Counted from the first letter of the stretch, positions 37,067-44,945 are shown. The stretch: 64,000 nucleotides of DNA from Arcobacter cryaerophilus gv. crypticus (GCF_002993025.1 NZ_NXGI01000021.1:50934-114933); one strand, 5' to 3'. Translations and numbers: made by a program. The notes: generated by a model not told the origin, from the sequence alone.

Positions 37067-38381
37067 ATATATTTTTGTAATATTTTTTCTATTTTCTAAG
37101 ATATTTGCAGATGAATTTTATATACAAGAACCAGTTTTAAACTCTCAAGTGTATATAAATGTTGATGGAAATATTGAAAATGAACCAATAGTTTTTGTAC
37201 ATGGTTTAGGTGATGAAGCTTCAACTATTTGGCAAGAAACTATACATAAATTAAAAGATAACTACTATGTAATAACTTTTGATTTACCAGGATTTGGAAA
37301 ATCATCAAAAGATAATGTTGAATATACACCAGAAAAATATGCACAAGTTTTAGATTTTTTAGTTTCTAAATTTTTAGATAATAGACAATTTTATTTAGTT
37401 GGGCATTCTATGGGTGGAGCTATTAGCCTTAAATATGCTACTTTACATCAAGATAAAATTAAAAAACTTTTTGTTATTGATTCTGCTGGAATTTTACATA
37501 AAGATTCCTATGGTGAATTTATGATAAAAAATCAAGTTAGTAAAATGGTTGATGAAAATAGTAGAAGTGAATTAAATGGTCAAATATCACAATTTGCAAC
37601 CAATATAACAAATAGTTTAGCAAGTATTTTACCAAAAGATTTAAGTAGTGTTGTAAGAGATGAAAGAATTAGAACAAAATTTTTAAATTCGCCAACTTCA
37701 ATAGCAGCATTAGGTCTTATGACTGAAGATTGGTTTGAATTACATAATATTAAAACTCCTACAATGATATTATGGGGTGAAAATGATGGAGTTACTCCTT
37801 TACGAAGTGGATATGTTTTAAATTTTTTATTGGATAATTCAGAGCTATTTATAATAAAAAATAGTGGACATGTTCCAATACTTGATTCAAAAGAAGATTA
37901 TTTTAATTATTTAGATTATTTTTTGAATAATGATATAAAAAAAGATGAAAAAATATATAAGCAAAGTAGTTTAAGCAGAGAGTTAAAAAATAGTAAAGGT
38001 GAATTGAAAGATTGTAGTTATAAATACTTAAAAATTGTTAATTCAAATAATTTATATTTAAACAACTGTAATATAGAAAAACTTATAATTGAAAATTCTG
38101 ATGTTTATATAATAGATTCAAATATAGGTTCAAGTTCTAACTCAATACAAGCAATAAACTCTAATATAAATATAACATCAACTATTATAAAAGGAGATAT
38201 TGCAATAAATCTGTTTAATTCAAAACTTGATATTGCAGGTTCAAAAATAGAAGCTAATAGCACAGCTATTTTTAGTCAAGGAATAAATGATGTAATTTTT
38301 TCTTTAACTACTATTATAAGTCCAGTAACAAAAAAAGTATTTCATAAAAAAATAACAATGAATAACAAAGAAAAATATTAG
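37047..38381 (+). CDS. Secreted alpha/beta hydrolase with repetitive C-terminal tail
   Basis: The TTG at 37047 is the likely start: AAGGA at 37035-37039 lies 7 nt upstream, and the product opens with a signal peptide (cut near I-F-A-D-E, residue 21). An ATG at 37020 is possible. The 444-residue protein has a complete triad: Ser121 (G-H-S-M-G-G), Asp247 (G-E-N-D-G-V) and His275 (S-G-H-V-P). From about residue 310 it has a 130-residue beta-rich tail with repeated N-x-N/S-x-I patterns (I-I-E-N-S-D-V-Y-I, then I-D-S-N-I-G), like a short beta-helix. A periplasmic esterase acting on the pigment or its anchor is inferred. Confidence 0.75.
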   Translation: MLSYKIKYIFVIFFLFSKIFADEFYIQEPVLNSQVYINVDGNIENEPIVFVHGLGDEASTIWQETIHKLKDNYYVITFDLPGFGKSSKDNVEYTPEKYAQVLDFLVSKFLDNRQFYLVGHSMGGAISLKYATLHQDKIKKLFVIDSAGILHKDSYGEFMIKNQVSKMVDENSRSELNGQISQFATNITNSLASILPKDLSSVVRDERIRTKFLNSPTSIAALGLMTEDWFELHNIKTPTMILWGENDGVTPLRSGYVLNFLLDNSELFIIKNSGHVPILDSKEDYFNYLDYFLNNDIKKDEKIYKQSSLSRELKNSKGELKDCSYKYLKIVNSNNLYLNNCNIEKLIIENSDVYIIDSNIGSSSNSIQAINSNINITSTIIKGDIAINLFNSKLDIAGSKIEANSTAIFSQGINDVIFSLTTIISPVTKKVFHKKITMNNKEKY

Positions 38382-38389
38382 GAGAACAT

Positions 38390-39454
38390 ATGGAAAAGAA
38401 TTTCTTTCAAGATGCGCAAAATTTATCAACTTTAGAGGCTTTATATGAAGCACAAAAAATAGCTTTTGCTCCAATAGTGTTTCAAGTTGCTAGAGTTTTA
38501 AGAGATACAAATATTTTAAATATTTTATCAAAGAATAAAAATGGTTTAAGTATTGAAGAGTTATCTGAGATTTCTGATTTATCTATTTATGCTATAAAAG
38601 TTTTAAGTGAAACAGCAATAAGTGCAAATATTTTATATGAGAAAGATAATAAACTTTTTATTTCAAAAATTGGTATATTTATAAATAGTGATAAGATGAC
38701 AAAAGTAAATATGAATTATAACCACTATGTAAACTATCTTGGACTTTATAATTTAGAAGAGTCAATAAAAAGTAAAAAACCTGAAGGTTTAAAAGTTTTT
38801 GGAGATTGGGAAACTATATATCCAGCACTTTCAAGCTTACCGCAAAAAGTTCAAGATAGTTGGTTTGAATTTGATCATTTTTACTCTGATTCTGGATTTC
38901 CAAAGGCAATAGAGTATTTGAATAATTTAAATATAAAATCTATTTTGGATATTGGTGGAAATACTGGTAAATTTGCTATGGAGTTATCAAGTAAATATCC
39001 ACAAATTGATATTACAATAATGGATTTACCGCAACAAATAAAATTAGCAAAAAAAAATATTTATGAAAAGAATTTAACAAATATTTCATTTATTGAATCT
39101 AATGTATTACTAAATGATATTAATGTACCAGATGATATAGATATTATTTGGATGAGCCAATTTTTAGATTGTTTTGAAGATGAACAAATAGAACAGATTT
39201 TATTAAAAGTAAAAAACTCTATGGGTAAAAATAGTCAAGTTTGTATAATGGAGCCATTTTGGGATAGACAAAACAATGAAATAGCTTCATATTGTGTAAT
39301 AAATACAAGTCCATATTTTACAGCTATTGCAAATGGATATAGTAAGATGTTTAGGTATAGTGATTTTGAGAAAGTATTGCTAAAAGTTGGTTTTGAGATT
39401 GTTGAAGTAAGTGATAATATTGGATTGTGTCAAACAATTATTAGATTAAAATAA
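38390..39454 (+). CDS. SAM-dependent O-methyltransferase
   Basis: The 354-residue product has an N-terminal winged-helix dimerisation domain (L-S-I-E-E-L-S-E-I-S-D-L-S near 56) and a Rossmann domain with the SAM loop I-L-D-I-G-G-N-T-G-K (about 185-194), D-L-P near 217-219 and M-E-P-F-W later, the plan of acetylserotonin/small-molecule O-methyltransferases. AGGAGAA upstream is the ribosome binding site. As last gene of the right block it probably methylates an aryl hydroxyl of the pigment; substrate unproven. Confidence 0.85.
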   Translation: MEKNFFQDAQNLSTLEALYEAQKIAFAPIVFQVARVLRDTNILNILSKNKNGLSIEELSEISDLSIYAIKVLSETAISANILYEKDNKLFISKIGIFINSDKMTKVNMNYNHYVNYLGLYNLEESIKSKKPEGLKVFGDWETIYPALSSLPQKVQDSWFEFDHFYSDSGFPKAIEYLNNLNIKSILDIGGNTGKFAMELSSKYPQIDITIMDLPQQIKLAKKNIYEKNLTNISFIESNVLLNDINVPDDIDIIWMSQFLDCFEDEQIEQILLKVKNSMGKNSQVCIMEPFWDRQNNEIASYCVINTSPYFTAIANGYSKMFRYSDFEKVLLKVGFEIVEVSDNIGLCQTIIRLK

Positions 39455-39465
39455 AAAGTATTTTT

Positions 39466-39471
39466 TATAAT
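39466..39471 (+). promoter_or_regulatory. -10 element before the flagellin gene
   Basis: TATAAT, 51 nt before the flagellin ATG. No sigma-28 (CCGATAT) or sigma-54 (TGGCAC-N5-TTGCA) type element is visible in this interval. Confidence 0.45.
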
Positions 39472-39522
39472 ATCTTAAACTTTTAAGTAATACAATGAAG
39501 ATATTATTGCAAGGAGTTTCAA

Positions 39523-40350
39523 ATGCAAATAAATTCTAATCCTCTTTTTAATCAAAGCTCATATTTAAATGCAAGTCAATCGTTAAATAGGATTGCAACT
39601 GGTCTTGAATTGAATAAATCAAGTGATAATGCCGCTAATTTAGCAATAGCTAATAGTCTATTATCACAATCAAACGGGTATTCACAAGCACTAGAAAATA
39701 CAAATTCAGCAATTGCAGCAACTCAAATAGCTTCTGGTTCTACAAATGAACAATCAAAAATATTGGACAATGTAAAAGAAAAACTTCTTCAAGCTTCAAC
39801 AGACACTACAAGTCAAGAAGGAAGAGATAATATTTTAAAAGATATAAAATCTCAATTAGAACAGTTTGATAAAATTGCAAGTAGTACAAACTACAATGGT
39901 CAAACTCTACTTCAAAAAAGTGCAACAGATAAATCAAATTCAGATGTACAACAGTATCAATCAGGCTTAAAAGGTGAGGATATTATTGAAACATCTGGTA
40001 TTGCTTCAAATACAACTGCATTTGGACTTAGTGGTTTAGTAAATCAAGATGCCTCAACATTTACAGCACAAACTGCTAGAGATTTTTTAGAAACAGTTGA
40101 TAACTCTATTACTAGTTTAAATAGTATTAGAGGTGAAATAGGTACTGTTCAAAATCAACTTGAAAGCTCTGGAAGAAATCTAATGACACAAAGAACAAAC
40201 ACTTTAAATGCAGCTTCAATGTTTGATACTGATTACGCAAAAGAATCTTCAAACTTTTCAAAAGAGAATATTTTGGCAAAAATGGGTGCTTTTGGACAAG
40301 TTCAAGCAAATTTTATAAATCAACAGATGGTTTCAAGATTACTTTCTTAG
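39523..40350 (+). CDS. Short flagellin
   Basis: Filament subunit of 275 residues. The N-terminal D0/D1 part has S-Q-S-L-N-R-I-A-T-G-L-E-L-N-K-S-S-D-N-A-A-N-L-A-I-A, written here as the classic heptad-rich flagellin pattern from about 18; the C-terminal part ends in Q-A-N-F-I-N-Q-Q-M-V-S-R-L-L-S. The middle domain is very small, as in other Arcobacter flagellins. CAAGGAG precedes the ATG and a clear terminator follows. Whether it is the major flagellin or a minor homologue cannot be told; no other flagellar gene is near. Confidence 0.88.
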   Translation: MQINSNPLFNQSSYLNASQSLNRIATGLELNKSSDNAANLAIANSLLSQSNGYSQALENTNSAIAATQIASGSTNEQSKILDNVKEKLLQASTDTTSQEGRDNILKDIKSQLEQFDKIASSTNYNGQTLLQKSATDKSNSDVQQYQSGLKGEDIIETSGIASNTTAFGLSGLVNQDASTFTAQTARDFLETVDNSITSLNSIRGEIGTVQNQLESSGRNLMTQRTNTLNAASMFDTDYAKESSNFSKENILAKMGAFGQVQANFINQQMVSRLLS

Positions 40351-40376
40351 TTGTTTTTAATACTGTTTACTTAAAG

Positions 40377-40404
40377 CAAGAGGGAATTTTTTATTTCCCT
40401 CTTG
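40377..40404 (+). terminator. Terminator of the flagellin gene
   Basis: CAAGAGGGAA at 40377-40386 and TTCCCTCTTG at 40395-40404 form a 10-bp stem around an eight-base T-rich loop, 27 nt after the stop. AT-rich sequence follows. Confidence 0.8.
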
Positions 40405-40424
40405 TATATAAATTTTATAAAATA

Positions 40425-40562
40425 TTATTTTAACCATTTAAAAGGATTTGCATCTTTAAATTGTTCTGATGTTTCTCCAGAGTATGTAGGATAATCTGTA
40501 AGATCTAGTTTTTTAACTTTTGCACCCTTTTTTAAATCAAGTTTTGCAATATCTACCCAAAA
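40425..40562 (-). pseudogene. C-terminal fragment of a lost gene, possibly a linear amide C-N hydrolase
   Basis: The minus strand has an open frame ending at TAA (40425-40427) that reads W-V-D-I-A-K-L-D-L-K-K-G then A-K-V-K-K-L-D-L-T-D-Y and ends P-F-K-W-L-K. It has no start and coherence is lost near 40562, where the next fragment begins in the opposite orientation. The L-D-L-x-K-G-x-x-V-x-x-L-D-L pattern reminds me of the C-terminus of choloylglycine-hydrolase/linear-amide hydrolases, but this is weak. Confidence 0.45.
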
Positions 40563-40818
40563 AATAGATGGTGAAGAGAGTGCTGAAAATGGATATATCT
40601 ATAATACAGAATTTATATATATATTGCCAATAATCGCAGGAATTGATAATAAAATATCACTGTTTTATGATATCGGTCGTGTTTATATGAGTAAAAATTT
40701 TAGTCAAGAAAAATCAAGAACACTTCAATATATAGGATTTGGATATAAAGTTAATTATAGAAATTTCTTTGCAAATAGTTACTTAACTTATTTATTTTTA
40801 TGTCCTATTTTATGTTGA
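40561..40818 (+). pseudogene. C-terminal remnant of a TpsB (ShlB/FhaC-type) transporter
   Basis: The open frame reads E-N-G-Y-I-Y-N-T-E-F then K-I-S-L-F-Y-D-I-G-R-V-Y and I-G-F-G-Y-K-V-N-Y. This is the terminal beta-barrel region of two-partner secretion transporters: a strand beginning F-Y-D-x-G-R-V, then the last strands. The last residues are out of family. The N-terminal POTRA part and most of the barrel are missing, so it is a relic. It abuts the antiparallel fragment at 40562 and the integrase relic near 40820. Confidence 0.55.
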
Positions 40819-40826
40819 CAGATCAA

Positions 40827-40982
40827 TTTACCAATAGTCTTTAGTTTATCATTATCATTTTCTCTATATCGAATTAAATAGATTTTATCTATTTCTTTGT
40901 TGTTTTCGTTTATAATGCTTTTATAGAAGATACCTTCTTCGTTGGTTGGAATTCTTTTTGGTAGAGTCCTTAAAATTATCAT
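40827..40982 (-). pseudogene. N-terminal remnant of a tyrosine-recombinase-type integrase
   Basis: From the ATG at 40982 the minus strand reads M-I-I-L-R-T-L-P-K-R-I-P-T-N-E-E-G, then D-K-I-Y-L-I-R-Y-R and K-T-I-G-K. This resembles the N-terminal arm of phage/island integrases found in this phylum. After K-T-I-G-K (near 40827) family-like sequence stops and the frame ends a few codons later, so catalytic domains are absent. It suggests a deleted genomic island. Confidence 0.55.
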
Positions 40983-40983
40983 T

Positions 40984-41002
40984 TTTAGTCCTTATTTAGT
41001 CC
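40984..41002 (+). repeat. Paired TTTAGTCC direct repeats
   Basis: TTTAGTCC occurs at 40984-40991 and 40995-41002, an 11-bp period or one helical turn, immediately before the start of the integrase relic. They could be integrase or excisionase arm sites of the former element. Confidence 0.4.
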
Positions 41003-41119
41003 GTGTGATTTTGTAAATATTGCTAAATATCGATAATTTATTATGCTCTAACAAAACATTTAAAACAGCGATTTAATGGGTATTGTATGATATTTATAAA
41101 TAAAGATAAAAGGATGATT

Positions 41120-42223
41120 ATGGGACTAGGTGTAGGAATAGTAGGACTTCCAAATGTAGGGAAAAGTACAACTTTTAATGCTTTAACAAAAGCACAAAAT
41201 GCGCAAGCGGAGAACTATCCGTTTTGTACTATTGAGCCAAATAAAGCAATAGTTCCAGTTCCTGATAAAAGATTAGATGAGTTAGCAAAAATTGTTAATC
41301 CAGATAAGATTCAACACTCAACTATTGATTTTGTTGATATTGCAGGACTTGTAAGAGGTGCTAGTAAAGGTGAGGGTTTAGGAAATCAATTTTTATCAAA
41401 TATTAGAGAAGTTGAAGTTATTTTACACATGGTTAGATGTTTTGAAGATGGAAATATTGTTCATGTTGAGGGTGATGTAAATCCTTTAAGAGATATTGAA
41501 ATTATTGAAACAGAGTTAATTTATGCTGATATTTCTCAGCTAGAAAAAAAGATAGAAAGACTTAAAAAACAGTCAAAAGGAAGTAAAGAAGCTGCATCTC
41601 AACTTGTGATTGCCGAAGAGCTATATGCTCATATTGGTGAACTTCAACCTGTTAAAACTTTTGAAAATTGTGATAATGAAGCATTTATAGCTTTAGATAA
41701 AGAGCTTAGATTTTTATCAAATAAAGATGTTATTTATGGAGCAAATGTAGATGAAGATACTCTAAGCTCTGGAACAAATAAATATGTAGAACTTGTAAAA
41801 GAATACGCTCAAACAGTAAATGCAGATGTTATTGTTTTATGTGCAAAAATCGAAGAAGAGCTTGTAGGTCTTGAAGATGAAGAGGCAAGAGCATTTTTGG
41901 ATGATTTAGGAGTTGCTGAATCAGGTTTAGAGCAAATTATTCAAAAAGCATTTGATAAATTAGGACTTCAAAGTTATTTTACAGCTGGAAAAATTGAGGT
42001 TCGTGCTTGGACTATAAGAAAAAATACAAAAGCACCACAAGCAGCTGCAGTTATTCACAACGATTTTGAAAAAGGTTTTATAAAAGCTGAGGTTATATCT
42101 TATCTTGATTTTGTTAATTTTGGTGGAGAATCTAAGTGCAAAGATGCTGGAAAATTAAGACTTGAAGGTAAAGATTATGTTGTTCAAGATGGTGATGTAA
42201 TGCATTTTAGATTTAATGTTTAG
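41120..42223 (+). CDS. ychF: Ribosome-binding ATPase YchF
   Basis: Obg-related P-loop protein that prefers ATP and binds ribosomes. The ATG at 41120 is chosen because AAAGGA lies 5 nt upstream and the protein then begins M-G-L-G-V-G-I-V-G-L-P-N-V-G-K-S-T; the frame is open from 41087. The 367-residue product has G1 G-L-P-N-V-G-K-S, D-x-A-G-L (switch II), a coiled-coil middle and a C-terminal TGS domain (F-T-A-G-K-I-E-V-R-A-W to the end). Length fits the family. Confidence 0.96.
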   Translation: MGLGVGIVGLPNVGKSTTFNALTKAQNAQAENYPFCTIEPNKAIVPVPDKRLDELAKIVNPDKIQHSTIDFVDIAGLVRGASKGEGLGNQFLSNIREVEVILHMVRCFEDGNIVHVEGDVNPLRDIEIIETELIYADISQLEKKIERLKKQSKGSKEAASQLVIAEELYAHIGELQPVKTFENCDNEAFIALDKELRFLSNKDVIYGANVDEDTLSSGTNKYVELVKEYAQTVNADVIVLCAKIEEELVGLEDEEARAFLDDLGVAESGLEQIIQKAFDKLGLQSYFTAGKIEVRAWTIRKNTKAPQAAAVIHNDFEKGFIKAEVISYLDFVNFGGESKCKDAGKLRLEGKDYVVQDGDVMHFRFNV

Positions 42224-42243
42224 ATAAAATTCAAGGGGATATT

Positions 42244-43068
42244 TTGCAAATTGATGATTTATTAAGAAGAGTTGAGTCCCTTCCACCTCTTCCTAGAACA
42301 ATTATTTTAATAGAAGAATATAGAAGAAAAAGTGAAAAAGAGATAAGCGAACTTCATGATATTATAAGTAAAGATGCTTTGATTGTAACAAACCTTTTAA
42401 AAATAGCAAATTCAGCTATGTTTGGTTTTAGAAGTAAAGTTGAAACTCCTCTTAGAGCAATATCTCTGCTTGGAATAAACTTTACAATATCTGTTGCTAT
42501 TTCAGCTAGTAGCCAAAAGCTATTAGTTACAACTTTGGCTCCATATGGACTTACAAATGATAATTTTATGAATTCATCAAATATTGCATCTGTTTTGGCT
42601 AGTTTGTGGTTAGGTAAAATAGATGAAAGCATAAGAGATGAGATTATTTTACCTGCTCTTTTACTTGATATTGGGAAATATATTATTGCAGATATTATTA
42701 TAAATGAGCAAAAAGAGAAAGAGTTTAAAGCAAAAATAGATGAAGGGATTTTATCTATTGAAGATGTAGAAAAAGAGTTTTTAGGATTTTCTAGCGCATA
42801 TGTAACATCACAAATTTTTAAACATTGGAAGCTTAGTCCAAATTTGATAAATAGTATTGAATTTGTAGATGATATCAAAAATGTTTCAGTAGAGTTTGAA
42901 AGAAAAGCAAAAATTTTAAGTGTAATCAAAACTGTTGCAAATATAAAAGAACCTTTAAGCGAAAAATCAATTAAAGAGGGAATTATTAAGGCAAAAGAGT
43001 ATGGATTTGATACAAAGATATTAGCTCAAACTATAGAAAATCTTAAAATAAAAATAGATTTATATTAA
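42244..43068 (+). CDS. HDOD domain signalling protein
   Basis: The 274-residue product is a single HDOD domain: P-P-L-P-R-T near 14-19, then I-S-K-D-A-L-I-V-T-N-L-L-K-I-A-N-S near 43-59, and L-L-D-I-G-K-Y-I where HD-type proteins have their second motif. The metal-binding HD pair is not complete, as in HDOD proteins generally. It starts at TTG with AAGGGGA upstream, 20 nt after ychF. A role in motility or stress signalling is typical but not shown. Confidence 0.85.
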   Translation: MQIDDLLRRVESLPPLPRTIILIEEYRRKSEKEISELHDIISKDALIVTNLLKIANSAMFGFRSKVETPLRAISLLGINFTISVAISASSQKLLVTTLAPYGLTNDNFMNSSNIASVLASLWLGKIDESIRDEIILPALLLDIGKYIIADIIINEQKEKEFKAKIDEGILSIEDVEKEFLGFSSAYVTSQIFKHWKLSPNLINSIEFVDDIKNVSVEFERKAKILSVIKTVANIKEPLSEKSIKEGIIKAKEYGFDTKILAQTIENLKIKIDLY

Positions 43069-43075
43069 GACTATT

Positions 43076-43690
43076 TCAAAGCCCAAGAAGTAGAATTTCA
43101 AAAAGGTTTTCTACTTCATCATCATTTAGATTTATGGTTTTTTTTGTAATAAAAAGCTCTTTTATCTTTAAATAATCAAAAACTTTTCCTCTTATGCATG
43201 TTTTATGAACAGGTAAAAAACCTCTTACTATTGATAAATCACTATTTATTTCAACTTCACAAATAAGACACTCAAAATCAGTATGAAGTCTTCCTTCATG
43301 CTCTAAAATTGAAAGATATGACTCTATAATAGCTCTATAAACATTTTGTTTCTCTATTTTTGAAACTAAATTTTCTAAAAGAAAAAAGTAGAATGGTTCT
43401 AAGTCATGAAGTTCTTTTAAGTGAGTATAAAAAAGTTTAAGATACCTTTGCCAAGCATACATTTTTTGGTTATTTAAAATCCAAGGGAAACCTAGTTGAA
43501 TTACATCTTTAAGTCTTGAAATAGAAGACTTTGTACTTTCAAGTTCAAAGTCTATTTTGTAACCAATATTGATATTTGAGTGTCTTGCTCCATAAAATCT
43601 ATATGTCGTAATCAACTCATTTTCGCATATAATAGTGACAATTAAATCATCATCTTTTACAGCTTTTATATCAATAATATAGCCTTGCAC
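43076..43690 (-). CDS. recO: DNA repair protein RecO (Campylobacterota type)
   Basis: RecFOR-pathway mediator that loads RecA on SSB-coated DNA. The 204-residue product has an N-terminal OB fold (G-Y-I-I-D-I-K-A-V-K-D-D-D) and a helical C-terminal part with C-x2-C (C-L-I-C-E) and a later H-K-T-C, probably a zinc site. It is shorter than the E. coli protein and divergent, as in related species. It shares a minus-strand unit with the small acidic protein upstream. Confidence 0.8.
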   Translation of the reverse strand: MQGYIIDIKAVKDDDLIVTIICENELITTYRFYGARHSNINIGYKIDFELESTKSSISRLKDVIQLGFPWILNNQKMYAWQRYLKLFYTHLKELHDLEPFYFFLLENLVSKIEKQNVYRAIIESYLSILEHEGRLHTDFECLICEVEINSDLSIVRGFLPVHKTCIRGKVFDYLKIKELFITKKTINLNDDEVENLFEILLLGL

Positions 43691-43705
43691 ATCTTAAGCT
43701 TATAG

Positions 43706-43969
43706 TTAATCTTCGTTTGAATCTTCAAGCATATCAACTATTTCATCATAAATCTCTTTAGCTTCTTCATCATCTATTTCACCAGCTTCTAAATCTTTTA
43801 AAAGCTCCTCAAAATCTCTTTTCATCTCTTGCATATTTTCAAGCTCTTCTTTTAACTCAGGAGTATCTTTTTTTGCAGCAATTATTTCAAAAATATCATC
43901 TATATGATCTTCTATTTCAACTAAAACTTCATTATTTATTATCTCTTTAAGTTCTTCTTGGATACTCAT
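43706..43969 (-). CDS. Small highly acidic protein
   Basis: The 87-residue product is about 40 percent Asp plus Glu and predicted almost wholly helical, with heptad-like spacing (E-E-L-E-N-M-Q-E-M-K-R-D-F-E-E-L-L). I recognise no domain. AAGGTGAG before the ATG is the ribosome binding site and a minus-strand TATAAT lies at 43995-44000. It sits 15 nt before recO. It could be a small conserved phylum-specific protein; function unknown. Confidence 0.75.
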   Translation of the reverse strand: MSIQEELKEIINNEVLVEIEDHIDDIFEIIAAKKDTPELKEELENMQEMKRDFEELLKDLEAGEIDDEEAKEIYDEIVDMLEDSNED

Positions 43970-43994
43970 TTTCTCACCTTATTTAATTTTTTGA

Positions 43995-44000
43995 ATTATA
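43995..44000 (-). promoter_or_regulatory. Minus-strand -10 element for the acidic protein and recO
   Basis: ATTATA on the plus strand, reading TATAAT on the minus strand, 26 nt upstream of the start at 43969. Confidence 0.5.
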
Positions 44001-44050
44001 TCAAAAGATTTCTAGCCTTTTGCTTCAATAATATCGTATAATTGATTTGA

Positions 44051-44056
44051 TATAAT
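44051..44056 (+). promoter_or_regulatory. -10 element of ppnP
   Basis: TATAAT in the context TTGATATAAT, 28 nt before the AUG. A second TATAAT at 44037-44042 is an alternative. AAGGAG at 44072-44077 is the ribosome binding site. Confidence 0.55.
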
Positions 44057-44083
44057 ATTGCGATAAATTTTAAGGAGACTATA

Positions 44084-44398
44084 ATGTCATATTTTAAAGG
44101 TGTTTCTATAGCAAAAGCAGCAAATATTTTATACGATGGAAATATTACAAGCCGTGCTATTACATTTGAAGATGGAAGCAAAAAAACTTTAGGAATTATG
44201 TTAGAAGGTGAGTATGAGCTTAATACTGTAAATAAAGAGGTTATTGATATTCAAAGAGGTAAAATTGATTTATTAGTTCCTGCTTCTGATTGGCAAGAGT
44301 TTGAAGGTCCTGCATCTTTTACTATTCCTGCAAATACAAAATTTAGATTAAGAGTGCATAGTTTAGTTGATTATTGTTGCTCTTTTATTAAAGATTGA
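44084..44398 (+). CDS. ppnP: Pyrimidine/purine nucleoside phosphorylase PpnP
   Basis: Small cupin-fold enzyme (formerly DUF1255) that splits nucleosides with phosphate. The 104-residue product has the family hallmarks Y-F-D/K-G at the start (S-Y-F-K-G-V-S-I-A-K), G-I-M-L-E-G-E-Y near 44-51, G-K-I-D-L-L-V-P near 66-73 and E-G-P-A-S-F-T-I-P. Monocistronic, flanked by a promoter and a 12-bp hairpin. Confidence 0.92.
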   Translation: MSYFKGVSIAKAANILYDGNITSRAITFEDGSKKTLGIMLEGEYELNTVNKEVIDIQRGKIDLLVPASDWQEFEGPASFTIPANTKFRLRVHSLVDYCCSFIKD

Positions 44399-44405
44399 TT
44401 TTTGT

Positions 44406-44432
44406 TAAACAATGCGATTTTCGCATTGTTTA
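44406..44432. terminator. Bidirectional hairpin between ppnP and the nosL-like gene
   Basis: The arms 44406-44417 and 44421-44432 are perfect 12-nt reverse complements around TTT. It lies between convergent genes and its right arm overlaps the stop codon of the minus-strand gene. The T tract is displaced by a few bases on the plus strand. Confidence 0.65.
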
Positions 44433-44945
44433 GTGATGTTTTTTTGGTAATGTATCTAAAGTTATATCTTCAAATTTCAAAACTTTTTTTCCAAAATGGT
44501 CTTTTGAAAACTCATTTGCACTATTTTCATCTTTAAATGGGATTAATTCATCTCCCATAGGTCCCATAACATTTGAACCAATTACAAAAAAAGCATTTTT
44601 TGCATCTATTTGCTCAAGAGTATAATAATCAGTAACTTTTATAGTTGGATTTTTTAAATCAGCATTTTTTATATATTTTGTTGGTTCAAAATAAAATTTT
44701 ATCATATCTTTTACTCCATCAAAATAGTAACTCTCTTTATCTGTTTTAATTGTAGCTATCCATTTTTCATATTTTGCTACAAACATACCACAAACAGGAC
44801 ATTTTGTATCTTTTGGAATAGTTAAACTACTATTTTGATTAGAAACTTCATTTGTATTGTGATGTTGCATATTGTGGTTAGAGTGATCCATCGCAAAAAT
44901 TGTTGTACTCAAAAGTAACATTGAAGTAAGAATTTTTTTTCTCAT
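44430..44945 (-). CDS. NosL family lipoprotein-like copper protein
   Basis: The 171-residue product has a signal peptide ending near F-A-M-D (residue 18), a His/Met-rich stretch (D-H-S-N-H-N-M-Q-H-H) that may bind copper, and the NosL motif C49-P-V-C52-G-M54. NosL delivers copper for nitrous oxide reductase, but NosL-like proteins also occur alone. No nos genes are near, so only the family is assigned. It lacks a lipobox Cys and is likely soluble or tethered by its signal. Confidence 0.85.
   Translation of the reverse strand: MRKKILTSMLLLSTTIFAMDHSNHNMQHHNTNEVSNQNSSLTIPKDTKCPVCGMFVAKYEKWIATIKTDKESYYFDGVKDMIKFYFEPTKYIKNADLKNPTIKVTDYYTLEQIDAKNAFFVIGSNVMGPMGDELIPFKDENSANEFSKDHFGKKVLKFEDITLDTLPKKHH

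Larger units (their letters stand above)
40405..41119. other. Interval without an intact gene between the flagellin and ychF
   Basis: About 700 bp with no complete gene. It holds the three fragments and the repeat pair given separately. From 41003 to 41119 it carries only the upstream region of ychF; I see no tRNA, riboswitch or CRISPR there. Confidence 0.7.

Noticed and set aside
40624..40818. 64-codon frame as a stand-alone gene
   Set aside because: It matches only the tail of a large outer-membrane transporter and has no proper start; listed as a pseudogene.
42354..42929. 191-codon minus-strand frame opposite the HDOD gene
   Set aside because: The plus-strand HDOD protein has clear family motifs; the antisense product is a hydrophobic low-complexity shadow.
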